This document shows positions 8,418-15,913 of a stretch of 64,000 bases of DNA, one piece after another. Positions within the stretch are counted from its first letter, which is position 1. Each line of letters opens with the position of its first letter. Source of the DNA: Taibaiella sp. GTDB lineage: Bacteria > Bacteroidota > Bacteroidia > Chitinophagales > Chitinophagaceae. The notes under the pieces are model-generated. The model was not told the origin of the DNA, did no database searches, and worked only from the letters and a program-made list of their open reading frames with translations. A program made the translations under genes and the position numbers. The stretch spans positions 62,001 through 126,000 of the forward strand of contig JAHBTQ010000001.1 in assembly GCA_019638495.1 (NCBI GenBank), in the 5' to 3' direction.

Positions 8418-8434
8418 GGACACCTACGGCGTCC
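8418..8434. repeat. Short palindrome ggacacc-tac-ggcgtcc
   Basis: Seven-base arms around tac with one A/C mismatch on this strand that becomes a G-T wobble on the other. The apex acctacggc is almost the same as in the tRNA-Pro remnant palindrome (acctacggt). Confidence 0.6.
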
Positions 8435-8463
8435 TCCATACCGTCCGGTTATTCTATCGCAAT

Positions 8464-9441
8464 CTAGTCCTTCAAGAACCCAAACTTACCGGCATTATAA
8501 TCTTCAATAGCCTGGTGTATTTCCTGTTCGGTATTCATTACAAAGGGGCCATAGCTAACGTAGGGTTCATTAAGGGGCTGACCGCTTAGCACCAGTAATA
8601 TTCCGTCTTTCTGCGCCTTGATGTGTATGTCGCCTGCTTCGTTCTTCAACTGCACATAGTGATTCTCATCCACATCGTGCTCGTTTACATTTACCTTACC
8701 ATCTACCACCAGGATGCCCGTGTTGAAGTTGGCAGGCAGGCTGAAAGCAAAGTCTGCCCCAGCCCGAAAATGCACGTCGTACATGTGTACCGGGGAAAAG
8801 GTACTCGCTATCCCTTTTGTACCGTTGTACTCGCCAGCTACCACGTACAAGGTGCCCTTGCCTCCCGGCAAGTCCACCTTTGGCTTCTCGGTATGCACAA
8901 TGCTCTGGTATTTTGCCGGCGTCATTTTGTGCGCCTTAGGCAGGTTTATCCATAGCTGCAACATTTCGAACGCTCCGCCTGTTTTGGTATAGGTCTGGTC
9001 GTGATACTCCTTGTGCAGCACACCGCCACCCGCAGTCATCCATTGAATGTCGCCGGGCTTAATGATGCCGTGATTGCCCTTGCTGTCATGGTGCTCTACG
9101 CCACCCTTGTAAGCAAACGTAATTGTCTCTATGCCCCTGTGGGGATGCACACCCACGCCACGCGATATCTCTGAAGGCGGATATTGTACTTCGGCATTGA
9201 AGTCGAGCAGGAAGAAAGGACTCATGCGCTCTTCAAAGCCACGACCATTGGGAAAGTAGTTCATCACCTTAAAGCCATTGCCCACCATATGTGTATTGGT
9301 AGGCGACAGTACACCCTCTACGCCGCGATAACGAGCAGAGGACACCTTTGCTGCTGCGCGCGCAGTGCTACCAAAAGCAGATTGCAGATAGGCAAGAGCA
9401 CTTGCCACTATGCCCTTCTTAATGAAGTCTTTTCTTTCCAT
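8464..9441 (-). CDS. Pirin family protein with N-terminal leader
   Basis: A bicupin of the pirin family; members bind iron and some act as quercetin dioxygenases or redox-linked regulators. The four metal ligands are present: His99 and His101 (GVHPHRG), His143 and Glu145 (VLHKEYH), with the same spacing as in human pirin. The 325-residue protein is longer than a usual pirin because of about 35 N-terminal residues with a hydrophobic stretch (IVASALAYLQSAFGS), which looks like an export signal; a twin-arginine motif is absent (RKDF only). Export is therefore a guess. Expressed alone from the minus strand. Substrate unknown. Confidence 0.9.
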   Translation of the reverse strand: MERKDFIKKGIVASALAYLQSAFGSTARAAAKVSSARYRGVEGVLSPTNTHMVGNGFKVMNYFPNGRGFEERMSPFFLLDFNAEVQYPPSEISRGVGVHPHRGIETITFAYKGGVEHHDSKGNHGIIKPGDIQWMTAGGGVLHKEYHDQTYTKTGGAFEMLQLWINLPKAHKMTPAKYQSIVHTEKPKVDLPGGKGTLYVVAGEYNGTKGIASTFSPVHMYDVHFRAGADFAFSLPANFNTGILVVDGKVNVNEHDVDENHYVQLKNEAGDIHIKAQKDGILLVLSGQPLNEPYVSYGPFVMNTEQEIHQAIEDYNAGKFGFLKD

Positions 9442-9600
9442 GACCGAAGATTATTTAACCAAATTTACGAAAGCGCATGTAAGTACATCTATCGGGGTAT
9501 GGCTGAAAGCTATAAAGGGCACTGGTCATTAACAAATAAGATTCGGCACTGTGGGTTAATTAGACTACCTTTAAGAAAATCGCTCTTTACAACAATCGTT

Positions 9601-9822
9601 ATGGTTACAACTCCTGAATTGCGCCGTCAATTTGATATTTCATTTACCAGGTTGGTAAGGTCGCTCTCGCCGGAGTTTCAGAAAAAATGGGATGGTGTGA
9701 TCCTGTGGAAGAACGATAATTCCTATCCGGAAATACAGGCTACGATAATAAAAGAAATGCCTGATGCTGCACGCGCAGTATATGTGTCTCTGCTGAACAA
9801 ACTTAGCAGGGGAAGAATATAA
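9601..9822 (+). CDS. Small hypothetical protein (73 aa)
   Basis: From ATG 9601 the product begins MVTTPELRRQFDISFTRLVR and contains WDGVILWKNDNSYPE and DAARAVYVSLLNKLSRG. The frame is open much further upstream, but that part is antisense to pirin and was not used. The protein is probably all helical and soluble. It sits 17 bases before the next small gene on the same strand. I do not recognise a family. Confidence 0.55.
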   Translation: MVTTPELRRQFDISFTRLVRSLSPEFQKKWDGVILWKNDNSYPEIQATIIKEMPDAARAVYVSLLNKLSRGRI

Positions 9823-9839
9823 CGATCAAAACTGCTCGC

Positions 9840-10073
9840 ATGTCACCGGAAAACAGGGTTTTCAGCAAGATAAAAGAGATAAGCGCCCGTGGCATGCAGC
9901 CCCGGCCTACGGTGACAATTGGCCAACTGGCTAATGAACTCCAGGTATCATCTGACAGCTTATTACCCAGCCTTACGCAACTAAAGCAACTGCGCCTGGT
10001 AAGTTTCAATGATAGCGGAGCGTCTAACATCCGGTTAACCCTGCTTGGGTCCGTAGTGAACCGCGATAAGTAA
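9840..10073 (+). CDS. Small hypothetical protein, winged-helix-like (77 aa)
   Basis: Contains PTVTIGQLANELQVSSDSLLPSL followed by LKQLRLVSFND and IRLTLLGSVVNR, a sequence order like a winged helix (two helices with an LANELQVS turn, recognition helix, then two strands ending in 'LT..G'). This is inferred from pattern only. It follows the 9601 gene closely and may form an operon with it. Confidence 0.6.
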   Translation: MSPENRVFSKIKEISARGMQPRPTVTIGQLANELQVSSDSLLPSLTQLKQLRLVSFNDSGASNIRLTLLGSVVNRDK

Positions 10074-10162
10074 TAACCTCGGTACCCACAGCTGTAAACT
10101 GCAGCTACTGTTTTCCATTACCTTAACACAGGCGGGTATCCGCAATTAAAAAACTTAGAGAT

Positions 10163-10453
10163 ATGAGCAATTCAATTTCCATTACGTATCCTACTGGCTG
10201 TGAAACTAGTCTGAAGATAAATTATGCAATAGAGATGAGCGAAAGCCTCCAGACCATCTCATGCAGCGTAGATTGTGAGCGATATCCTCTGTGGCTGCAG
10301 CTACGCTCTTTCGATGTGTTTTCTGTTAAAGACCACGGCACCTACACAGTATTGTTCAATGAGGTGAATAATAGCAAAAACCTCGATACTTCTCTTTTCA
10401 TCGACCTGGTCTATGCCAGCATCATGAAGGCCGAGAGGCTGAAATGTGCTTAG
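10163..10453 (+). CDS. Small hypothetical protein (96 aa)
   Basis: A 96-residue soluble protein with alternating strands (SISITYPTG, LKINYAIEM, LQTISCSVD, TYTVLFNEV) and a C-terminal helix (LFIDLVYASIMKAERL). Three cysteines are present but no metal motif. No family is recognised. It ends just before a hairpin shared with the convergent cold-shock gene. Confidence 0.6.
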   Translation: MSNSISITYPTGCETSLKINYAIEMSESLQTISCSVDCERYPLWLQLRSFDVFSVKDHGTYTVLFNEVNNSKNLDTSLFIDLVYASIMKAERLKCA

Positions 10454-10466
10454 GTAACACAAAAAA

Positions 10467-10496
10467 AGAAAAAGCCTCCCTGGAGAGACTTTTTCT
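10467..10496. terminator. Bidirectional terminator between convergent genes
   Basis: agaaaaag (10467-10474) pairs with ctttttct (10489-10496), with ctc/gag inside and a 6-base loop. A-runs and T-runs lie on both sides, so it can end the cspA-type transcript on the minus strand and the small gene on the plus strand. Confidence 0.75.
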
Positions 10497-10521
10497 TCTT
10501 TTTGGTAAATGGCAACAGCCA

Positions 10522-10713
10522 TTATGCCATGCGCACCTTAATTGCGTTAAGGCCCTTTTTGCCGTTTTCTACTTCAAATACCACCCTGTCGTTCTCATTT
10601 ATGTCTTCGTTAAGACCAGACACGTGTACAAAAATGTCCTGGCCGCCTGATGCCGGTGTAATAAAGCCGAAGCCTTTTGTCGAGTTGAAGAATTTTACTG
10701 TTCCTTCTTGCAT
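10522..10713 (-). CDS. Cold-shock protein (CspA family)
   Basis: A 63-residue OB-fold single-strand nucleic acid binding protein. The RNP1 motif KGFGFI (residues 13-18) and RNP2 motif DIFVHV (26-31) are intact. Such proteins melt RNA structure at low temperature. It lies 34 bases downstream of a DEAD-box helicase gene on the same strand, so the two RNA-remodelling proteins are probably made from one transcript. Confidence 0.95.
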   Translation of the reverse strand: MQEGTVKFFNSTKGFGFITPASGGQDIFVHVSGLNEDINENDRVVFEVENGKKGLNAIKVRMA

Positions 10714-10747
10714 TTTGATTTGATTTTATTGTTAACTAAATTGTTTT

Positions 10748-11899
10748 TTATATCATTCTGCTATTCCGCCTTATAGTTGGCGCTGTTTGCACCTTTAGCT
10801 CAGGTACAGTGAAGCCAATGAGCTTTTGAATACTCTTGAGATCACTCCTTTCTTCTGCATCGCAAAAGGAAACGGCAACGCCCTCGGCACCTGCACGGCC
10901 TGTGCGGCCTATCCGGTGCACATAAGTTTCCGGTACCTCCGGCAGTTCATAGTTTACTACATGCGGCAAGTCGTCAATATCTATACCCCTGGCTGCGATG
11001 TCGGTAGCAACCAGCACGCGGATGCGGCTGCTCTTGAAGTCGGCAAGTGCTCGCTGACGCGCATTCTGCGACTTATTGCCGTGTATTGCAGCTGCATATA
11101 TGCCTGTATTGGCCAGCTGTTTCACCAGTTTGTCTGCGCCATGTTTGGTGCGGGTAAAAACAAGTGAACGGGTAATGGTCCTGTCTGAAAGAATAGTAAC
11201 AAGCAATTTTGTCTTGTCACTCTTTTCTACAAAGCACACTGATTGGTTTATCCGTTTAGCGGTAGAAGATACCGGCGTCACCTTCACCTCTACCGGGGAG
11301 CGGAGAATCGTGTTGGCAAGGGAGCGTATCTCATCCGGCATGGTAGCAGAAAAGAAAAGTGTCTGGCGCTTTACAGGTATACGGGATACGATCTTCTTCA
11401 CCTCTCTCACAAAACCCATGTCAAGCATGCGGTCGGCCTCATCAAGCACAAATATCTCTATCTGCGACAAGTCTATATAGCCCTGTTGCATCAGATCCTG
11501 CAGCCTGCCGGGCGTGGCGATAAGGATATCCAAGCCGTTCTTGATGGCAGTGACCTGCCTGCCCTGTGGCACGCCGCCGAAAATTGCGGTATGCTTCAGG
11601 CCCAGGTAGCGGCCATATGCTTTGAAGTTCTCGTCGATCTGTAATGCGAGTTCCCTGGTGGGCGTAAGGATGAGCGAGCGTATTCCCTTGCCGTTGTTTG
11701 CTTTTTGGCTCAGCAGTTGCAATATGGGAATTGCAAAAGCAGCGGTTTTTCCTGTTCCGGTCTGGGCACAACCCAGTACATCTTTATGCTGAAGGATGTA
11801 AGGTATGGCCTGTTGCTGGATAGGGGTTGGGGTGTTGTAACCCTCTTCGGTTACAGCCCTTAAGATGGGGCTAATCAATTCTAATTGTTGGAAATTCAT
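10748..11899 (-). CDS. DEAD-box RNA helicase, RhlE-like
   Basis: ATP-dependent RNA unwinding, likely in ribosome assembly or cold adaptation. All core motifs are present: Q motif TPTPIQQQAI (23-32), motif I AQTGTGKT (45-52), PTRELALQI (80-88), DEAD (153-156), SAT (184-186), the ARGIDIDDLPHV motif V and HRIGRTGRAG motif VI. At 383 residues it is nearly core only, with a short basic tail (RRNSRMI), so it lacks the long C-terminal extensions of CsdA/DbpA. It heads the helicase-csp operon and has an unusually long leader (11900 to about 12213). Confidence 0.94.
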   Translation of the reverse strand: MNFQQLELISPILRAVTEEGYNTPTPIQQQAIPYILQHKDVLGCAQTGTGKTAAFAIPILQLLSQKANNGKGIRSLILTPTRELALQIDENFKAYGRYLGLKHTAIFGGVPQGRQVTAIKNGLDILIATPGRLQDLMQQGYIDLSQIEIFVLDEADRMLDMGFVREVKKIVSRIPVKRQTLFFSATMPDEIRSLANTILRSPVEVKVTPVSSTAKRINQSVCFVEKSDKTKLLVTILSDRTITRSLVFTRTKHGADKLVKQLANTGIYAAAIHGNKSQNARQRALADFKSSRIRVLVATDIAARGIDIDDLPHVVNYELPEVPETYVHRIGRTGRAGAEGVAVSFCDAEERSDLKSIQKLIGFTVPELKVQTAPTIRRNSRMI

Positions 11900-12213
11900 T
11901 TTGTTGTTGAAAATGCCGGCGTGTCGGGGAGTGCAAATTATCCCGAAGGCTGGCTGTTGCCAGATACAGGAAAGTTTGTGCGACTATGACAGTCAACCCT
12001 TACACGTGCATCACTATGCACTACAGGCCTTTGCCTGCGCCGTCTGATGTTTAAGAAGATGGTATCTCAAATCATACCCGGTTGCCACGCCGTTGAGATT
12101 ACCCTTTGAAAAAATTGTTTACACTATGAAAAATGGCAACTGTGAAAGCGACTACTGAGAGAGAGAAGAATTGAACTAATCTTTTGCAGAAATTGCGAAG
12201 GCAGGAGCCTGAT
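11900..12213 (-). promoter_or_regulatory. Long 5' leader of the helicase-csp operon
   Basis: No convincing gene is seen between the helicase start and a TATCTTTG element at 12220-12227 on the minus strand. The implied leader is a little over 300 bases. It contains several self-complementary stretches, for example ctggcaacagccag around 11950-11966 read on the minus strand. Long structured leaders are characteristic of cold-shock genes in other bacteria; a thermosensor role here is inference. Confidence 0.5.
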
Positions 12214-12219
12214 AAAACA

Positions 12220-12227
12220 CAAAGATA
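12220..12227 (-). promoter_or_regulatory. -7 element of the helicase-csp operon
   Basis: TATCTTTG on the minus strand, a full TAnnTTTG match. No TTTG stands at the -33 distance. Confidence 0.55.
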
Positions 12228-12285
12228 GGATTTTTTATTAAAAACCAGAATAATATTTTACAGGACGATTATTAGGGGCTGTTTT

Positions 12286-12329
12286 TTGATATACATCAAA
12301 AATCTCCGTTTTCCCCGCAATTAGTTTTG
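12286..12329 (+). promoter_or_regulatory. FNR-type box plus -7 element
   Basis: TTGAT-atac-ATCAA (12286-12299) is a perfect FNR consensus palindrome. TAGTTTTG (12322-12329), a full TAnnTTTG match, follows after 22 bases. If transcription starts about six bases past the -7 element, the box is centred near -42, the usual position for class II activation by FNR-type regulators. The same layout with the same 22-base gap recurs upstream of the YiaA-like gene. Confidence 0.8.
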
Positions 12330-12351
12330 TGCTATCAAATCAAAACGAAAA

Positions 12352-12744
12352 ATGAACACAACTAACGCTGTAAAGATTTCCGCTAAAGTTATTTCGTCAC
12401 TTATTGCAGGTTTCATCCTGTTCATGTTTGCCGGTGACATAGTATATTCTATTCAGCATCCCGGCACAACCCACATTCAACCTTTGTCCACAACTTCAGG
12501 CAGGCGCGATGTGCTGATGCTGAGCATTATGGCACTGATCGTTACAGGCATGCTATTGGTATGGTGGAAGGAAAAAGCCGGTGCATGGATCTCTATCATT
12601 TCTGTTACTGCCATAATAGCTTGCGTATGGCTCCTTAACCACGTTCCACTTAGCAGGCTTGCCGGCTTCTTTCTTGCCATTGTGCCAGCTGTCGTCTTGT
12701 TGCTCATGCCGCGTCAGCGCAAACTGCAGGATACATCTTTGTAA
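12352..12744 (+). CDS. Small four-helix membrane protein, FNR-box controlled
   Basis: A 130-residue integral membrane protein with four hydrophobic segments at about residues 11-33, 53-70, 75-93 and 103-119. The loop after the first helix (IQHPGTTHIQPLSTTSGRRD) is polar. No catalytic motif is visible and no family name can be given with confidence. It begins 22 bases after a TAGTTTTG element with an FNR-type box, so it is probably induced or repressed with oxygen, nitrosative stress or a related signal. Its 3' end overlaps the convergent lipoprotein gene by 31 bases. Confidence 0.75.
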   Translation: MNTTNAVKISAKVISSLIAGFILFMFAGDIVYSIQHPGTTHIQPLSTTSGRRDVLMLSIMALIVTGMLLVWWKEKAGAWISIISVTAIIACVWLLNHVPLSRLAGFFLAIVPAVVLLLMPRQRKLQDTSL

Positions 12745-12932
12745 CCCTGAGAGACAACATATTCCTTGAAATTGTCGCAGGCACGCTGAGCCTGTTTGCG
12801 GGTGGATGCCATGATATCGTTGTCCATGCTGTGTGTAGAGCCCGACGCTGTGTAGGTACATACACAGGTCTGTTTTGGCTTGCAAGAGACCAGCACCATG
12901 ATAAGGGCAATGAATGCGAATATCTTCTTCAT
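12714..12932 (-). CDS. Small cysteine-rich lipoprotein
   Basis: A 72-residue lipoprotein when started at MKKIFAFIAL; three further codons upstream allow a start at 12941. The signal peptide ends in LVSC, a lipobox, followed by KPKQTCVCTY and a C-terminal YKDVSCSLR. Three cysteines in the mature part may form a disulfide. It is probably anchored in the outer or inner membrane facing the periplasm. It is 25 bases downstream of the M48 protease gene on the same strand. Function unknown. Confidence 0.7.
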   Translation of the reverse strand: MKKIFAFIALIMVLVSCKPKQTCVCTYTASGSTHSMDNDIMASTRKQAQRACDNFKEYVVSQGYKDVSCSLR

Positions 12933-12957
12933 AGATACCACAAGATAGCATAACCTG

Positions 12958-13761
12958 CTATGGCTTGTAATATTTCATAGCCTCAGGTATAAAAGATTTG
13001 ATGTCTTCTATGCGCTGCTTGTCGCCGGGGTGAGTGCTGAGGAATACCGGTGGTTTGGTGCCCGAGCTGTTAGCAGCCATGCGCTCCCAGAATGCAATGG
13101 CTGCGTTGGGATTGTAGCCCGCAGTGGCCATTATGTTCAGCCCTGTCTGGTCGGCTTCCGTTTCGTGTTTGCGGCTATATGCAAGTACACCCAGAGTGCT
13201 GCTTACACCATATACATTGTTGAACAGCGCCTGTGTTTCTGCTGGCTTGGTTGAAAGAACGGTAGAGAGCGCGGCGCCACCATACTGCACCAGCAACTGC
13301 TGGCTCATGCGCTCCTGGCCGTGCTTCAATATGGCGTGGGATATTTCATGGCCAAGCACCACTGCCAGTTCTGTATCGGAGGTAATGAGGGGCATAATAC
13401 CGGTGTACACAACTATTTTGCCTCCCGGCAGGCACCAGGCGTTTACCTCGGCATTGTTTACGAGGTTAAACTCCCAATGATAGTTAGCCACCAGGGAGCT
13501 GAGGCTTTTATCTGCCAGGTAAGACTCTGTTGCTGCCGTGAGGCGAGAACCAACGCGCTGCACCATCTCAGCCTCGGGCGTGCCGGTAACCGGCGGATTG
13601 GTGGAGATGAAGGTATTGTACTGGTCTTGTGAGAGGGAGAGCACAGTAGCATCATCTACCAGGTTCAGCGTGTTCCTGCCATTGGCGTTCTTCTTACATG
13701 CATAGAATGTAAGCATACTGATGCCTACCATTATGAAAGCCAAAATTCCCCATTTTTTCAT
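12958..13761 (-). CDS. M48-family metalloprotease lipoprotein
   Basis: A 267-residue zinc peptidase related to LoiP/BepA-type periplasmic proteases. The signal peptide ends with TFYAC, a lipobox with Cys22. Zinc ligands are visible as His138 and His142 (HEISH) and Glu200 (HETEAD). A conserved N-W-C-L-P-G-G-K-I strand (about 107-115) precedes the helix as in family members. Such enzymes take part in outer-membrane protein quality control. It is followed closely by a small lipoprotein gene. Confidence 0.92.
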   Translation of the reverse strand: MKKWGILAFIMVGISMLTFYACKKNANGRNTLNLVDDATVLSLSQDQYNTFISTNPPVTGTPEAEMVQRVGSRLTAATESYLADKSLSSLVANYHWEFNLVNNAEVNAWCLPGGKIVVYTGIMPLITSDTELAVVLGHEISHAILKHGQERMSQQLLVQYGGAALSTVLSTKPAETQALFNNVYGVSSTLGVLAYSRKHETEADQTGLNIMATAGYNPNAAIAFWERMAANSSGTKPPVFLSTHPGDKQRIEDIKSFIPEAMKYYKP

Positions 13762-13868
13762 AACCCGTAGTTTTCCTTACAGCAAAGGTCGTGTTGCAAA
13801 AGGAATTTTGTTTCGAATTTTATCGACAATATTTAGAACATTCCGGTACTTTCAATCGTTAAACCTGT

Positions 13869-15398
13869 ATGATGCTCCGCTTTGTCCTTTTCGGTTTCCT
13901 TTTGCTGCTGGTAGGCTGCAGCGATCCTCCTCCTGAAATTCCGGCTTATGCCACTGATTTTTGCTCCAAAATTCATTTTCAGCAGCCGGGCGGTCTTCAA
14001 AAGGAACTGAAACCACTAGCCGACTCCATGAGCACCAGATCAGGCGCCTTTGTGCTTGAAGAGGGAGATGGAGCCATGATGATGCGGGCATGGCTGTGCG
14101 AGCATGCCGAAAAGACGATCGATGTTCAATATTTCATCTTTGCCACAGACAATGTGGGGCTCATAGCCTGCGACTACCTGGTGCGGGCGGCAGACCGGGG
14201 CGTGAAAGTGCGCATTCTGATCGATGACATACTGGTGAATGCAGGTGCCTACGAAATACTGACGCTGGATTCGCACCCCAATATCAATATTAAGATTTAC
14301 AACCCGGGCATAAACCTGGGGAAAAGCATTGCGGGTAAGATTTCAAAACTCGTTACTGACTTCAAGGGCGCTAACCAGCGCATGCACAACAAGACCTTTA
14401 CCGTAGATGAACAAGTGGTGATAACCGGTGGCCGCAACATTGCGGACGAGTACTTTGACTATGACCATGAGTTCAACTTTCGCGACCGCGATATATTACT
14501 GCTTGGGCCGGTGGTAAACAAAGTACATAGCTCTTTTGAAGACTACTGGGCCAGTGCACTGAGTGTGCCCATCACCCAACTCGTGGCAGACACCGGCGTA
14601 CACGCGCAGGACGCGCATAGATTCGACAGGCTGCACCAGTATGCCTGCAACCCCGACAACTTCTGGCCACAAGTGCGGGAAGGCATTCAGAACCTGCCGG
14701 CGACGTTTCACCGCATTATTGATAGCGGAAGGCTGGTGTGGACGGACAGCATAACCTTCGTGGCGGACGAGCCCGGCAAAAATCACTCCAGCGGCATGCA
14801 TGGTGGCGGACGCACCACAGATACCCTGATGGCGCTGGTGCGCAATGCGAAACGCACGGTAGACATCCAGTCGCCCTACCTGGTGGTGACAGATGAGGGT
14901 ATCAAGCTACTGGCCGATGCTGTGAAACGGGGTGTGCGCATCCGCATACTTACAAACAGCCTGGCATCAAACGACAACCTGCAGTCCTTTGCCGGCTACC
15001 AGCAGGTGCGGGAGCGGCTGCTGCGTGCCGGGGTAAAGATCTACGAATTCAGGCCGGACGCGAAGGAACGCTATAACATAATGACGGGCGCACTGCAAAA
15101 GAAGATGAACTATTCGCCCGTCTTTGGCCTGCATGCAAAGGGCATGGTGGTGGATGGTGAAACGACTGTGATAGGCACCTTTAATATGGACCCGCGCAGC
15201 GCCAACCTCAATACGGAATGCGTAACCATTGTGCGGTCTGCAAAACTATCGGCCGGCGTGCTGCGCGGGATGGAAGAAGAGCTGAAGCCTGAAAATGCCT
15301 GGGAAACAACGTTGTCGTTTAATCCGGACAAGGAGGCAACCGTGGGACGGCGCGCAAAGACATGGACGCTGAAGGCGCTACCTCAAAGTATATTATAG
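13869..15398 (+). CDS. Phospholipase D/cardiolipin synthase-type lipoprotein
   Basis: A 509-residue protein with two HKD motifs: HNKTFTVD with His173, Lys175, Asp180, and HAKGMVVD with His422, Lys424, Asp429. The arrangement, with GGRNIADEYFD after the first and GTFNMDPRSANLNTE after the second, is close to E. coli ClsC (YmdC), which makes cardiolipin from phosphatidylglycerol and phosphatidylethanolamine. A signal peptide ending LLVGC (Cys17) makes this copy a lipoprotein, so it would act in the periplasm or at the outer membrane. Substrate specificity is inferred. An in-frame ATG one codon downstream is an equally good start. Confidence 0.87.
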   Translation: MMLRFVLFGFLLLLVGCSDPPPEIPAYATDFCSKIHFQQPGGLQKELKPLADSMSTRSGAFVLEEGDGAMMMRAWLCEHAEKTIDVQYFIFATDNVGLIACDYLVRAADRGVKVRILIDDILVNAGAYEILTLDSHPNINIKIYNPGINLGKSIAGKISKLVTDFKGANQRMHNKTFTVDEQVVITGGRNIADEYFDYDHEFNFRDRDILLLGPVVNKVHSSFEDYWASALSVPITQLVADTGVHAQDAHRFDRLHQYACNPDNFWPQVREGIQNLPATFHRIIDSGRLVWTDSITFVADEPGKNHSSGMHGGGRTTDTLMALVRNAKRTVDIQSPYLVVTDEGIKLLADAVKRGVRIRILTNSLASNDNLQSFAGYQQVRERLLRAGVKIYEFRPDAKERYNIMTGALQKKMNYSPVFGLHAKGMVVDGETTVIGTFNMDPRSANLNTECVTIVRSAKLSAGVLRGMEEELKPENAWETTLSFNPDKEATVGRRAKTWTLKALPQSIL

Positions 15399-15824
15399 GC
15401 TCGGCTGCACCTCGGTTTTGCCCTTTGCGTCTTCTATGTCGGCAATCTGTATGTCGCGGATGTTTTTCTGCACGGCAACAGCGGCAAACAGGCTCAGCAT
15501 AAAGGACATGGCAAAGAAGCCCTTCTCACTGCGCATGAGCGATGCATTCCACAGACCTATTACCAGCAGCAGCAAAGACAGAACCGTAGAGAACCAACTG
15601 ATGCCATTGTACAGTGCGGTAACCCTTATGCCTTCTAATTGGTCACGCACTGCCTTTTGCAGGGACACTACTGAGTAGAGGCCGTACATGAGTATGGTAA
15701 AGTAGTAGCCCTTTTCGCTCAGCGCCATGTCGCTGTTCCATAGGCCAACGCAATAGGCAATGCCGCCCGTGAATAATCCAACCCAGGCTGCGCCGATGAA
15801 GGCATTTGATGGTCTTTGTGTCAT
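15393..15824 (-). CDS. YiaA/YiaB-like membrane protein, FNR-box controlled
   Basis: A 143-residue inner-membrane protein made of two copies of the YiaA/B two-helix unit. Each copy has the family signature: FIGAAWVGLFTGGIAYCVGLWN with SEKGYYF, then SWFSTVLSLLLLVIGLWN with SEKGFFAMS. The upstream ATG at 15851 lies inside the -7 promoter element, so the start at 15824 (MTQRPSNAF) is preferred. The physiological role of the family is unknown. The promoter carries an FNR-type box and the next gene upstream encodes a Crp/Fnr regulator. The last six bases overlap the phospholipase D gene. Confidence 0.88.
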   Translation of the reverse strand: MTQRPSNAFIGAAWVGLFTGGIAYCVGLWNSDMALSEKGYYFTILMYGLYSVVSLQKAVRDQLEGIRVTALYNGISWFSTVLSLLLLVIGLWNASLMRSEKGFFAMSFMLSLFAAVAVQKNIRDIQIADIEDAKGKTEVQPSL

Positions 15825-15850
15825 ACAACTATGTTGATTTGATGATGACA

Positions 15851-15894
15851 CAAAACTATTATGGCGATAAAGCGCGCCATTTGACCTGCATCAA
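15851..15894 (-). promoter_or_regulatory. FNR-type box plus -7 element (minus strand)
   Basis: On the minus strand TTGAT-gcag-GTCAA (15894 to 15881) has one mismatch to TTGATnnnnATCAA. After exactly 22 bases comes TAGTTTTG (15858 to 15851), the same -7 octamer and the same gap as at 12286-12329. It lies 27 bases before the preferred start of the YiaA-like gene and 20 bases after the stop of the Crp/Fnr gene. Confidence 0.75.
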
Positions 15895-15913
15895 AAACAG
15901 GCCATTGAAAATG

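Noticed and set aside
9184..9600. An N-terminal extension of the small gene at 9601.
   Set aside because: It is antisense to the well-supported pirin gene and its sequence is unlike a folded protein.
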